Source of the DNA: Frankia sp. AiPa1
GTDB lineage: Bacteria > Actinomycetota > Actinomycetes > Frankiales > Frankiaceae
Assembly: GCF_023243075.1 (NCBI RefSeq)
Contig: NZ_JALKFZ020000001.1
Location: 124,001 to 188,000 of the forward strand
Reading direction: 5' to 3'
Length of the DNA: 64,000 bases
Positions 27,208 through 40,196 of this stretch are shown here, piece by piece (position 1 is the stretch's first letter; each line of letters starts with the position of its first letter). Under the pieces are notes generated by a model, which saw only the letters and a list, made by a program, of their open reading frames with translations, was not told where the DNA came from and did no database searches. A program made the position numbers and the translations under genes.

Positions 27208-30063
27208 TCAGTTCACGCCGCAGAATCGGTGCGGCGCCGATCCACTCGCCTTGAGATCCAGCGTGCCCTGCGCCCTGCCTCCGATTCCTCCGCCCGGCTT
27301 GGCGATGTGCGTGGCCTGGAGATCCTTAAGCGGGCCGCTGGTGAACTTCACCTCGCCGATCACGTTCGCGCCGTCGTTGCCCGACACCGCGGTAATCGTG
27401 TACTGGCCGGCCTGTCCGCCCCAGCTGTAGGCGCCGGCGGTCCGCTCCACCCGCAGGACCCCGACCACCGTGTCGGACAGCTTCAGCGGCGTCGTACCCG
27501 TAACCAGCCGACACTGCCAGTCTCCGTCGATCATGGCCTTGCCGGTGAGCGCATCGGGGTTGGTGGGCACAACCGGGGCGGCGCTGGCCGACGGGCCGGC
27601 CGCTGTGCCCCCGCTGCCCCCGTCCCCGCGCAGCACGACATATCCGCCGACCGCGAGCAGAGCGACGACCAGGGCGACCGCCAGCGGGCCGATCCACCCC
27701 TGCCGAAGCCAGGCCAGCCGGTCATCGGGTCCCAGCTCGTCGTCGAGGTCCACCGAGGCGGGATCCAGCTGGTCCGCCGGTTCGTACGGACCGGACGGGG
27801 CCGCATCCCGACCTGCGCGCCGCCGCGGTCCGGTCTGGCCGCCGGTGGTGTCGCCCGGCAGCCGTGCGGCCCGGCGCCCTCCGGGGCCGGTTGCCGCGTG
27901 AGCCGCACCCGAGGCCCGCCGACGTCGCTCGCCGGTATCGGCCTGGCGGCGCGCTCCGGTCCGTTCCTCCGATGCCTCGTTGGCACGTTCGCCACTGCCG
28001 GACGCAACCGGCTGCAAGCTGTTCGTATCGGTCACCGGGTTGGGTGTGCGCCGGCGATCCGCCGGCACACTGCGGCCGGTGGGTTTACGCACGGATCGGG
28101 ACGGCTGCCACCCGCTGTCCTCACCACTGGACTGTTCCCCAGCGCCCGACCGACCCCGGCCACTCGAACCGGCACGCCGCGTGACCAGAGACGTCATCTC
28201 GGCAGGTGTCTCGGGCCGACGCCCGGCTCGTCCGGGAACGGGTGTCGGTGCCGGACGTGCCGGCACGGGCATCGGACCGGAACGGCCCGGTACAGGTGTC
28301 GGACCGGAACGGCCCGGTACAGGTGTCGGACCGGAACGGCCTGGGGCAGCGGATGGTCCGGTGCCCGCTGGTCCGGCTGGGCCTGGCAGGTGGGTCTCGC
28401 CGGGCGGCGCCCCGCCCGGCCGGTAGAGCGGCCGGGCCGACAGCATCGTCTCCTCGACCCGCCGCGGCGCCACCGCGGCTGGCCGTGCCATCGGGGCGCC
28501 AGTCCCGCCGGCGCCCGGTATCGGGGACATCCCATCAGGTCGCGGTACGTCGCGCGGCACCGGGCCGCCGCGTGTGGGGGACGCCGGATGGTCACCCGAG
28601 ACAGGCCCGGTCGGCACGCGCCATCCCGGGCCAGCACCACCCGTCCGGCCAGCGTCACCCGTCCGGCCAGCACCGTCCGTCCGGCCGACAGCACCCGCGC
28701 TGCGCGGCGCCGCGGCGGGCAGCGGTCCGGACAGCGGATCCTCCCGGCCGGCGGCCGGACCGAGCAGCAGGCCCGGGGGCGGCAGAGGACGGACGAAACT
28801 GCCTGTATCCGTCAGCGGGTTGCGCCAGGCGGATTCGTGCTGACCCGATCGCCATGCTCCCGTGTGCGCGGGCCCCGCCAACGGGTCCGCGCCGCGGCTG
28901 GCCCCGCCATGACCGTTGACCCCGCCATGACTGTGATCACCAGATGCCGGTCCCCGGCCTAGCGGGTCATCGGATGCCGACAGATCGCCCGGAACACCGT
29001 CGGCGGGCTGATTCCGGCGGGACATCGCGCCGGACAACGCCGACGCCGCGCCCCCACGCATCGGAGCACCGCGAGCCGCGCCCTCCGACGGCGAGCCCTG
29101 TTCCACGTCGGGGGACACCGCCGACGGTCCGTGCAGTCGGGTCGACAGCGGATCCGGCGCCCGCCACTGCCCCGCGCCGCTCTCCCGCGTGGGGCGGGGG
29201 GCCGCGTAGCTCTCAGGGCCGAATCCGCGCGGCGGGGTGGACGGGTAGGCCGGCGGCGAATCCTCGACCGGGGCGCCGGGCGAACGGGTGTCCGCGGCTC
29301 CGCCGGAGAGTGGCCGCCATCGTGGCGAACTGTGGCCGTTCCAGGGATCGGTCTGACGTTGGGCACCGGTGCCACCGGCCGGCGCATAGTGCCCTTCCGA
29401 TGGCTCAGGCGAGACACCCCGAGCACCCGTCGGGTCGAAGGAGCCGGCCGTTGGCGAGGCGCCGGGTGCCCGCCCCGGTGCCTCGTGGAGATGCGCGGCC
29501 GGCTGGCCCTGCGCCGGTGCCGGAACCTGCCCGGCCGACCCACCACGGCCCATGGCCGCCGGGACGGGACGGGCCGAGATCGGGAATCCGCCGGTGAACG
29601 GGTCGGAGTAGCCGGATCCTGACCGCCCTGCCCCTGACTCCGGGGCGAGCGGACGATCCGGTGCCATCGCAGCGGCCGGTCCGCCGGGGGACACCGCCGG
29701 CAGATACGGCATGGCCGCTGGCGGCCGAGGCGCTGGCGGCGGGGCGACCGAAATCGCCGAGGAAGACGGCGGCGCGGAGGGCACGCCGTCCCTGGAGCTG
29801 GTGACATCGAACGGGTCCGCGTTGCGACGGGCCCCGTTCGCCGCGCCCGTCCCACCGGTGGGTTCCCCTGCCGGCGGTATGGCGATCGAACCTGGCGACC
29901 CGGGGTCGGCGGGGGACGGCGCGGTGGGAGGCCACGGGGTCGGGCCCCAGTGCGGCGCCGTGGCGGGCCGTGGCTCGGGCTCACCGACCCGCTCGACCGC
30001 GAAGAAGTCGTCGTCGCGACGAGCGGAGACCGGCCGGTTGAGGTCGGCGTCGTGTGTCGTCAC
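27208..30063 (-). CDS. Disordered single-span membrane protein with small extracytoplasmic domain
   Basis: I do not recognise a family. The 951-residue protein begins with about 780 residues rich in Pro, Gly, Ala, Ser and Arg, probably cytoplasmic and disordered. One transmembrane helix follows (GPLAVALVVALLAVGGYVVL, about residues 790-810), then a 120-residue outside domain beginning DGDWQCRLVTG and ending PHRFCGVN, with two cysteines that could pair. The outside domain looks structured (alternating beta pattern, YSWGGQAGQYTITAVSG). A 9-residue tandem repeat PGRSGPTPV sits in the linker. The same architecture occurs in the genes at 30440 and 59457. Start GTG 30063. Confidence 0.7.
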   Translation of the reverse strand: MTTHDADLNRPVSARRDDDFFAVERVGEPEPRPATAPHWGPTPWPPTAPSPADPGSPGSIAIPPAGEPTGGTGAANGARRNADPFDVTSSRDGVPSAPPSSSAISVAPPPAPRPPAAMPYLPAVSPGGPAAAMAPDRPLAPESGAGRSGSGYSDPFTGGFPISARPVPAAMGRGGSAGQVPAPAQGQPAAHLHEAPGRAPGASPTAGSFDPTGARGVSPEPSEGHYAPAGGTGAQRQTDPWNGHSSPRWRPLSGGAADTRSPGAPVEDSPPAYPSTPPRGFGPESYAAPRPTRESGAGQWRAPDPLSTRLHGPSAVSPDVEQGSPSEGAARGAPMRGGAASALSGAMSRRNQPADGVPGDLSASDDPLGRGPASGDHSHGGVNGHGGASRGADPLAGPAHTGAWRSGQHESAWRNPLTDTGSFVRPLPPPGLLLGPAAGREDPLSGPLPAAAPRSAGAVGRTDGAGRTGDAGRTGGAGPGWRVPTGPVSGDHPASPTRGGPVPRDVPRPDGMSPIPGAGGTGAPMARPAAVAPRRVEETMLSARPLYRPGGAPPGETHLPGPAGPAGTGPSAAPGRSGPTPVPGRSGPTPVPGRSGPMPVPARPAPTPVPGRAGRRPETPAEMTSLVTRRAGSSGRGRSGAGEQSSGEDSGWQPSRSVRKPTGRSVPADRRRTPNPVTDTNSLQPVASGSGERANEASEERTGARRQADTGERRRRASGAAHAATGPGGRRAARLPGDTTGGQTGPRRRAGRDAAPSGPYEPADQLDPASVDLDDELGPDDRLAWLRQGWIGPLAVALVVALLAVGGYVVLRGDGGSGGTAAGPSASAAPVVPTNPDALTGKAMIDGDWQCRLVTGTTPLKLSDTVVGVLRVERTAGAYSWGGQAGQYTITAVSGNDGANVIGEVKFTSGPLKDLQATHIAKPGGGIGGRAQGTLDLKASGSAPHRFCGVN
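28274..28346. repeat. 27-bp tandem repeat in the linker of the 951-residue protein
   Basis: Two exact 27-bp units at 28274-28300 and 28301-28327 and a partial third to 28346, starting GGACCGGAACGGCCCGG. They encode a Pro/Gly-rich 9-residue repeat in frame, so copy number can vary without breaking the gene. Confidence 0.7.
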
Positions 30064-30439
30064 CGGACGATCACCTGCCGCCCCGTGCCGGGCGAGCGGA
30101 TCGTGGGCGTGCGGACAGACTCATGCGCAGGTGCCGCCGAACGACTCGTGCGACTCGTGCGACCTACCACACTGGCGCGCGCGCCGGTGGACGGCGGCGC
30201 AGTGTGGTCTGACGAAGGGCTCTGCGGCACAGGCCGTTGCGCCACGGCGCGGCGGCGCGCAGAATTGCACGCGCGGTGACGGGACGTGGCGTGGCGATAC
30301 ATCATCATCGGGCGGCATCTCCTGCCCCCCACATCAGCAAGAAGATCGGGACTGTCGTCACAGTATCTGGCAGGGCGCCAGAGGCAGCGCAGGAAGACTG
30401 TGCCAGCGATGGCGTCGGGCCACTGTACCTGGGGATCGG
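30064..30439. other. Intergenic gap between two membrane-protein genes
   Basis: Stretch of 376 bp. A reading frame of 127 codons crosses it on the minus strand but shows no recognisable domain and no ribosome-binding site, so I treat it as chance. There is a short direct repeat of CGACTCGTG near 30141-30162. No terminator stem stronger than 6 bp is seen. Confidence 0.35.
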
Positions 30440-32017
30440 TCATCGCTTGTCGCGGCAGGCGGCATAGATCTCCTGCACGATCCGCTGGGACGACTGGGAC
30501 TGCACGCTGGCGCTGAACCGCTCGTACTCCTCCTGGGTGTACTTGGCCTCCAGCTTGGTCAGTGTGCAGGTGCAGTAGCTCTCATTGCCGTTACTGACAT
30601 CGAGGCAGGAGCCTAGGTAGGCGTCACGGACGTTCTTGGCGTACTGGCCGCGCCCGGCGGTGGCGGCGGTGGTGGTGCTCGGCGACTGACTGTCGCCCGA
30701 GCCGCCGCCCAGGGCCAGCAGGGCGACCACGCCCAGCCCGACACAGACCAGCACGACCGAGGCGAGAATCAGCAGAGTCGGACGGCGTCGCGCCGCGCGG
30801 GCGACCGCGGACACCCGGCCGGGCAGCCCCCCACCGCCGCCTGGCTGCGGGGATCGCTCGGCCGCACGCCCCCGGGATGGCGCCCAGCCCGGCCAGCCGG
30901 CGACACCTGGCTCACCGCCCGGCGAGAGATCAACGTCGTCGTCGTCCCAGTTGACGACACCCGCCGACCGCAGCGGCGTCGCGCCGCTGCGCCCGGGTGT
31001 ACTGCCGGGGCGGCGGATCTCCCCCGTCTCGTCGCCGGGAGGCTGCATCGCCCCCGTCGGGCTACCTGGACGGCGAATCTCCCCCGTCTGCTCGCCGACG
31101 GCTCTCCCGAGGCTTGGAGCCCGGGTACCGTCGCGCCCGAACGGGCCGGTCTGCGCCTCGTCGACCGGCCGGGCGCCGGTCGGGTTCGCCTGCGGATGCG
31201 GGGGCGCGAGCGACCCGGTCGCGGTCCACGCGATGTGCGGCCCGGCGCCTCGCACCCCGAACTCGTCGGTGGCCGGCGCACTGTCCGCCGTCGCGCCGTC
31301 GGCAGGTACCTGGCCGACCAGGCCACCACCGTGCACGCCGCCGCCTGGTTCTGTGCCGCTCGGCAGGACAGGGGGCGTGGGCTGGGCGGTCGCCGTCCCA
31401 CCAGCCTGGGTCGACCCGCCACCCTGCGTCGACCCACCGACCTGTGCCGACCCACCGACCTGTGCCGACCCACCGACCTGTGCCGAGCCACCGACCTGTG
31501 CCGTCCTGCCGGTCAGCACCGTGCCGCCGGCCGTCCCTTCCGGCGCGGCCGGGCCGGGCGCGGGCGTCTGCTCGCCGGTCAGCGCCCAGCGGCCGAACCG
31601 CGCGGCGCTGCCGTACGCCGGCAGCAGGCCCGTGCCTGCCTCGACCGGGCTCCCGGCGCCTGTGCCCGCGGCCCCGCCCACCCCGGCCGGGTCGGGTGCC
31701 GCCACGCCGGGTCCACCCACGCCGGGGACCCTCGGATCGGGATACCCCCCGCCCGATGGTGCTACCGCACTCATGCCAGCCTGGCCGGTCGATCCGCCGT
31801 CCGACGGCATCCCCCTGGCCGCGTCCGGTGTGGCCGGGGCGCTGGTGGACGAGACGCCGGTAGGCGAGGCGGGCGACGCCGCGGCGCCCGGCCACGAGGG
31901 CGCGGCGACGGAGCCTGCTGGCGGTACGGAGGATGCCGGCTGCCAGGTCTGGGCGGCCTCATCCCAGACGTAGGCGCCGTCATCACTGACCCAGCGGCCG
32001 TGCTCGTCGAGGCGCAT
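30440..32017 (-). CDS. Disordered single-span membrane protein with Cys-containing C-terminal domain
   Basis: Unrecognised protein of 525 residues. It opens with MRLDEHGRWVSDDGAYVWDE, a WXXDXXXXXWDE-like segment resembling the short tryptophan repeats at the N-terminus of other actinobacterial membrane proteins. A Gly/Pro/Ala/Thr-rich stretch reaches about residue 410, then one transmembrane helix (LLILASVVLVCVGLGVVALLAL). The 85-residue outside domain has four cysteines (SCLDVSNGNESYCTC and AACRDKR) and a helical pattern. A 6-residue repeat AQVGGS occurs in tandem near residue 175. It lies head-to-tail with the similar 951-residue protein, suggesting a duplicated architecture. Confidence 0.7.
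   Translation of the reverse strand: MRLDEHGRWVSDDGAYVWDEAAQTWQPASSVPPAGSVAAPSWPGAAASPASPTGVSSTSAPATPDAARGMPSDGGSTGQAGMSAVAPSGGGYPDPRVPGVGGPGVAAPDPAGVGGAAGTGAGSPVEAGTGLLPAYGSAARFGRWALTGEQTPAPGPAAPEGTAGGTVLTGRTAQVGGSAQVGGSAQVGGSAQVGGSTQGGGSTQAGGTATAQPTPPVLPSGTEPGGGVHGGGLVGQVPADGATADSAPATDEFGVRGAGPHIAWTATGSLAPPHPQANPTGARPVDEAQTGPFGRDGTRAPSLGRAVGEQTGEIRRPGSPTGAMQPPGDETGEIRRPGSTPGRSGATPLRSAGVVNWDDDDVDLSPGGEPGVAGWPGWAPSRGRAAERSPQPGGGGGLPGRVSAVARAARRRPTLLILASVVLVCVGLGVVALLALGGGSGDSQSPSTTTAATAGRGQYAKNVRDAYLGSCLDVSNGNESYCTCTLTKLEAKYTQEEYERFSASVQSQSSQRIVQEIYAACRDKR
31423..31506. repeat. 18-bp tandem repeat encoding AQVGGS units
   Basis: Units of 18 bp (CCTGTGCCGACCCACCGA) at 31441-31494, three nearly identical in a row, with diverged units on both sides. 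In frame within the 525-residue protein, in the disordered region. Confidence 0.75.
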
Positions 32018-32160
32018 CGGTCGTCCTTCGTGCCGGAGACGGACAACCCCAGGGTGCCATGCCCGCGTCCGACCGGAATCGGCCGGGGTGTCGCGGTAGC
32101 CCCGCGGGCTCCTGTGTCGTGTGCCCGTGGGATCGTCCCGCGAGATGATCCGTGCTGCGC

Positions 32161-33312
32161 CTACAGACCGGGCCAGCGCCCGGCAGTCACCATGATCTCC
32201 GCCTTCTGAAACTCCTTGAGCGTCGCGTAGCCCGTGGTCGCCATGGCGGCGCGCAGGCCACCGGCAAGGTTCGCCGAGGTGGAACCGCCGGGTGCACCGG
32301 ATCCGGTGACGATCTGCTCGAGGGTCGCCGGCGCCGCCGACGTCTCGACCGGAGCCCAGCCGCCGCCGGGCAGATTGGCGGAAAGCACGTTCATCGGCCA
32401 GATCCCGCCCTGCCCCGGAGCGTCCTGGGCGCCCGCGAGCACCGCGTCGACCATCACCGCGTCAGCGCCGCAGGCGATCGCCTTGGCGACGTCCCCGCCG
32501 GTCCGCAGATCCCCGTACCCGACCACGTGGACGTAGCGGCCGCCCGACTCGTCAAGGTAACGCATCCGTGCCCCGGCGGCGTCCGCGATCGCGGTGGCCA
32601 GTGGAACGCCGACACCGAGGGTCTCGCGGGTCCGGTCACCGAGTCCGGAGCCGACGCCGACGATGACCCCCGCCGCACCGGTGCGCATCAGATGCAGCGC
32701 CGTGGAGAACGACGCACAGCCACCGACCAGCACCGGGATGTCGAGTTCGCCGATGAACCGCTTGAGGTTCAGTGGCTCGGTCTGGCGCGACTGGTGCTCG
32801 GCGGAGACGGCGGTGCCGTGGATGACCAGCAGATCGGCCCCGGCGGCCAGCACATGCGGGCACAGCGCGCGCACCTTCTGCGGGCGCAGCGCCGCGGCGA
32901 CGGTCACCCCGGCCTCACGCAGCTCGCTCAGCCGGCGGCCAATGAGCTCGGGATCGACCGGTACGGCGTACAGCTCGCGCAGCCGCGCGCTCGCCGCCGC
33001 GGGCCCCTTCACATCGCCGAGCTCGGTGAGCTCCGCGATGAGCGGGGCAGGCTCCTCATACCGCGTCCACAGCCCCTCGACGTGCACGACGCCCAGGCCA
33101 CCGAGGCGCCCCAGCGCGATCGCGGTCGCCGGCGAGGTGACCGCGTCCGCCGCCGCGGCCACCAGCGGCAGCTCGAATCGGTAGGCGTCGATCTCCCAGG
33201 CGAGCGACACGTCCCGCGGGTCCCGCGTCCGGCGGGACGGGACGATGCCGACGGCGTCGAGACCGTACGCGACCCGCGCGTTCCTGCCGATGCCGATCTC
33301 GACCTCTGCCAC
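32161..33312 (-). CDS. guaB3: GuaB3-type IMP dehydrogenase paralogue
   Basis: TIM-barrel protein of 383 residues of the GuaB3 family found throughout actinobacteria. It starts VAEVEIGIGRNARVAYGLD; GTG 33312 has AGGAGG about 8 nt upstream, so I reject longer readings. It lacks the CBS pair. Where GuaB has the catalytic GSICTT loop this protein has VGSGLGDRTRETLG with no cysteine, so classical IMP dehydrogenase chemistry is doubtful. Tandem guaB3-guaB is the standard actinobacterial order. Exact role in purine salvage is unsettled. Confidence 0.92.
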   Translation of the reverse strand: MAEVEIGIGRNARVAYGLDAVGIVPSRRTRDPRDVSLAWEIDAYRFELPLVAAAADAVTSPATAIALGRLGGLGVVHVEGLWTRYEEPAPLIAELTELGDVKGPAAASARLRELYAVPVDPELIGRRLSELREAGVTVAAALRPQKVRALCPHVLAAGADLLVIHGTAVSAEHQSRQTEPLNLKRFIGELDIPVLVGGCASFSTALHLMRTGAAGVIVGVGSGLGDRTRETLGVGVPLATAIADAAGARMRYLDESGGRYVHVVGYGDLRTGGDVAKAIACGADAVMVDAVLAGAQDAPGQGGIWPMNVLSANLPGGGWAPVETSAAPATLEQIVTGSGAPGGSTSANLAGGLRAAMATTGYATLKEFQKAEIMVTAGRWPGL

Positions 33313-33582
33313 GCTGGCAGCCTCCTGACTGGGCCGGCGGCCTCGCACCGGCAATGCGAACGACATGCGGACAGCAACATGCGGATGGCACGGCACGCGG
33401 CACCGCCGGCCCGCTCGCTCAGCGTACGGAGTCGCTGCGCGCAACCGGGCCCGGTCAGCGGCAACGAGCGGGCCAGTGGAACCGGGCGAGTCGGCGGCAC
33501 CGCTGTCGCCCGGCGGAACCAGCCCGTCCGCCGGCACCAGGCCGCGCGGCCGACCGGGCTGTCGCGGGTGGAGCCGCCGCGC

Positions 33583-35580
<1,998 letters not shown>

Positions 35581-35988
35581 GTGAGCGACGAGCCTGTCGA
35601 CCCCTTCGCGGGTGACCCCGAGGATCCGGCCGCCGAGCTCGCGCGCCTCGACTCCGTCGACGATCTCCACCTGCTCGAACCGCTCTCCCTGCACGAGCGG
35701 GAGGAGGTCCTCGCCGAGCTGGGAGACCTCGATGTCTTCCGCACGCTGCTCGAGCCGCGCGGCTACCGCGGGCTCGTCGTCGACTGCGAAGGCTGCGCTG
35801 AGCCGCACTACTTTGACTGGGAGCTGCTGGCCGGCAATCTGCGCAACCTCCTCAACGAGGGACGGACCCGGGTGCACGAGCCGGCCTTCGCCCCAGACCC
35901 GTCGTGCTACGTGAGCTGGGAGTACGCCCGCGGATTCACGGACGGCGTCTACGAGGCGTCCGCCGCCTCGGAGGCCGACTCCCGCTGA
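35581..35988 (+). CDS. DUF5319 family protein
   Basis: Acidic 135-residue cytoplasmic protein of an actinobacterial family of unknown function. Conserved features visible: DEPVDPFAGDPEDP at the start, PLSLHEREEVLAELGDLDVF, and GLVVDCEGCAEPHYFDWELL with a CEGC pair that may bind metal, then SYVSWEY-like CYVSWEYARGF. In streptomycetes and mycobacteria the family also sits near guaB and WhiB/sigma genes. GTG 35581 chosen because homology starts there. Confidence 0.85.
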   Translation: MSDEPVDPFAGDPEDPAAELARLDSVDDLHLLEPLSLHEREEVLAELGDLDVFRTLLEPRGYRGLVVDCEGCAEPHYFDWELLAGNLRNLLNEGRTRVHEPAFAPDPSCYVSWEYARGFTDGVYEASAASEADSR

Positions 35989-36011
35989 TTCCCGGCGGTC
36001 AGTGGGTCCCA

Positions 36012-36139
36012 GCGGTGGCTAGGTCCCTGCGGTGGCCAGGTCCCTGCGGTCCGCGGGTACCGGCGAGTGGCGGGTCCCGGCGAGCGGTCTCATCGGGCGG
36101 TGCTCCTCGCGCTTCGATGCCCCCTCGCGCTTCGATGCC
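36012..36139. repeat. Two short direct repeats downstream of the DUF5319 gene
   Basis: A 17-bp unit (GCGGTGGCTAGGTCCCT) at 36012-36028 is repeated with one change at 36029-36045. Another 17-bp unit (CCTCGCGCTTCGATGCC) at 36105-36121 is repeated exactly at 36123-36139. They belong to the 1.24-kb gene-free stretch 35989-37230. Confidence 0.6.
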
Positions 36140-36462
36140 GCCCCCCGCGGCCAGGTCCGGCCGGCCGCTCGACCGCGGGTTTCATCGCGTCAGACTTCTC
36201 AACGCTGCGCAGCCCCACGGCTGCGGAAAGCGTGAATCATGCGCGGTAGCCAACCTTCGTCGCTGATCGAACAGCGGGGCCCCGCCGGGTCGAGGGCAGC
36301 CATCCACTCGCGACTCGATCGCGTGGAGTCCCCGTTCGGTCGACCGCGGTAGAACTTTCGGGCCAATGGGCGCGATGCGTGTCCGAACACACTGGCCGAG
36401 CACATCCACCCCGGTTTCCGACACCATCCGTCACGGTAACGACCCCGGCCCCCCGCCATCTC

Positions 36463-36538
36463 CCCACGGACCCCACGGCAGCCACGCCTACCCACGGACC
36501 CCACGGACGCCTGTTTGTGGCGTCTGTGGGGTCCGTGG
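36463..36538. repeat. Direct plus inverted repeat cluster, 20-bp stem
   Basis: CCCACGGACCCCACGG occurs at 36463-36478 and again at 36491-36506. The second copy is the left arm (36492-36511) of a 20-bp inverted repeat whose right arm is 36519-36538, with one mismatch and a 7-nt loop. The three related copies suggest a mobile or recombining palindromic element, or the stem of a structured RNA. Confidence 0.7.
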
Positions 36539-37140
36539 CGTCGGTGCACGGCTCGCACGGAGCCGAGGCCACGGTCTGTGACGGGGATCCCATGGAGAAG
36601 ATCCGATCAGGTCGCCATGGGCGCGTTCGTGTCCGATATGCCCCCCACGACGACCTACATAGCCGGATCATGCTCGGCAGATCACTGCAGGATGTGACGA
36701 TCAGCCGCCTCGGCCCTTCCCGCAGGACCCGGTCTGCGCTGTCGCCGGCGGGACCCGGCCAGGACGCCGCCCAGGTCCTGGTCCGTGTGACCAGGGCATG
36801 TCCTGGGTAGGCGATGCATCGTCCACGAAAGTTGTCCGCCGGTTCGACAGATCCGACAGGTCCGACACCACGCCCGATCCGCCTGTGACCGGCCAGGATC
36901 GGCCGGCATCGGCCGGTCTGGCAGGTGGAAACGGTCGGCCAGGTAGGAAACGGCCGGCCGGCTACGGAAACTCTCGGACCGGCCATCCGGACCGGCGCCG
37001 TACCCGGCCAGGTCGGTGCCGCCCTCCGGCAGGCCCGCCGAGCACGGGACCGGTCCGGGCACACCGACAATACGGCCGCCGGCGGAGACGACGGCACGAC
37101 GGGATGGCACAACCGATCGCAACTGACGCCGGGTTCCCTG

Positions 37141-37171
37141 GGTGAAATTTTCAAGATCACCCAGAGGGTGA
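37141..37171. promoter_or_regulatory. Palindromic A/T-rich patch upstream of whiD
   Basis: GGTGA ... TCACC (37141-37161) encloses the only AT-rich run nearby, and overlaps TCACCC-AGA-GGGTGA (37157-37171). It ends 60 nt before the whiD start. Possible operator or promoter; the binding protein is unknown. Confidence 0.35.
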
Positions 37172-37230
37172 CCGGTACTACGGTGAGCCCGCGGCAGTCG
37201 CCGCTCAGGTCGAAAGGGGGGCTCAGGCCG

Positions 37231-37563
37231 ATGACCGACGTCCGACGACTTCCCGGCCCCGGCGCGGAGAAGTGGGAGTGGCAGCTTCACGGCGCCTGTC
37301 GGGGAGAGAGTACCGAGTTGTTCTTCCATCCGGAAGGAGAACGTGGGCCCGCTCGGGCGGCCCGCGAAGCCGCGGCGAAGGCGATCTGCGCCCGCTGCCC
37401 GGTCGTCCGCGCGTGCGGCGAGTACGCGTTGACCGCCCGTGAGCCCTACGGCGTGTGGGGCGGTCTCAGCGAGTCCGAACGCGAGGCGATCCTGACCGGT
37501 CGCTCGCGGCGCGGGATGACCCGGCGGGTACCGGCACGGCCCGGACTCGCGCCCGCCTGCTGA
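37231..37563 (+). CDS. whiD: WhiB-family iron-sulfur regulator, WhiD-like
   Basis: WhiB protein of 110 residues. Four cysteines that would ligate a [4Fe-4S] cluster are at 23, 53, 56 and 62 (HGACRGES and CARCPVVRAC), followed by the GVWGGLSESER turn and a basic C-terminus with RRGMTRR for DNA contact. WhiB proteins act with the principal sigma factor region 4. Place next to groESL and guaB corresponds to whiD of Streptomyces and whiB3 of mycobacteria. ATG 37231 follows AAAGGGGGG. The cysteine at the last position is unusual. Confidence 0.88.
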   Translation: MTDVRRLPGPGAEKWEWQLHGACRGESTELFFHPEGERGPARAAREAAAKAICARCPVVRACGEYALTAREPYGVWGGLSESEREAILTGRSRRGMTRRVPARPGLAPAC

Positions 37564-37651
37564 CACTCGGCGTCGGGCGCGGGGCTGGCGCCGCGGGGAT
37601 CCGGCCCCGCCCCCCGTGTCGCGCCTGGGCCCCACACCTGGGGTCTGGGAG

Positions 37652-37680
37652 CTGGGGGTCTGGGGGTCTGGGGGTCTGGG
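37652..37680 (+). repeat. G-tract tandem repeat, G-quadruplex-forming pattern
   Basis: Three copies of the 8-bp unit CTGGGGGT and a partial fourth give four G-tracts separated by TCT, the textbook G-quadruplex pattern. It lies about 90 nt after the whiD stop on the coding strand, so it would also be present in the transcript. Confidence 0.65.
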
Positions 37681-37877
37681 AAGCGGGGCCGGTGCATCGG
37701 GCTGGATATGGCGGACTTCCCGGCCCCCGCATTCCGATCACCCGGGACGGGTGAGGGCCCTCATGGCGGTCACCCGTCCCGGGTGGCCCGCCGCACCGCA
37801 CTGGACGGGTGCCACCCGCGCCCGCCCACGATGACAGCCGCTGGCGACGAGATCCCGAAAGGACGACACCCGGAAAC

Positions 37878-37929
37878 GACGACGCGGCCCGGCCGAACCC
37901 CCGGTGGGGGCCGGCCGGGCCGCGTCGTC
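37878..37929. terminator. Perfect 18-bp hairpin between whiD and groEL
   Basis: Arms 37878-37895 and 37912-37929 are exactly complementary over 18 bp, and an inner CCCCC/GGGGG pair (37898-37902, 37906-37910) extends the stem. It is the strongest hairpin in the window and sits between convergent genes, so it probably terminates both. Confidence 0.8.
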
Positions 37930-38033
37930 ATGGACGGAGCGGCTCGGGTCACTCAGAACCCACCCGGCTCAGGAACCTGGTGGGTCAGACGCCGTGTCAA
38001 CGCGGAATCCGAGTCGCCCGAGAGCGGGTGGGC

Positions 38034-40114
<2,081 letters not shown>

Positions 40115-40196
40115 GATCGACCTCCCCCTTCCTGCGCTGGATGAGAGAGCGACCCTGGCGGCCTGCCGTCGCGGGTGAACAGGCGCCTGTCGTCGC

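Larger units (their letters stand above)
35989..37230. other. 1.24-kb gene-free region upstream of whiD
   Basis: No reading frame here shows a recognisable domain; frames on both strands are rich in Arg, Pro and Ser with rare codon patterns. Visible contents are the direct repeats at 36012-36139, a long inverted repeat at 36492-36538 and a pair of small palindromes just before whiD. WhiB genes often have long regulatory regions; a small RNA is also possible. Confidence 0.4.
37564..38033. other. whiD-groEL convergent intergenic region
   Basis: Gap of 470 bp between convergent genes. It contains a G-tract repeat at 37652-37680 and a long hairpin at 37878-37929, listed separately. I see no gene in it. 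Confidence 0.5.

Noticed and set aside
30060..30443. Open frame of 127 codons in the gap between two membrane-protein genes
   Set aside because: No domain or start signal; composition resembles shadow frames nearby.
36237..37160. Open frame of 307 codons on the minus strand upstream of whiD
   Set aside because: No recognisable domain, rich in Arg/Pro/Ser, no ribosome-binding site, and it runs through the inverted repeat.
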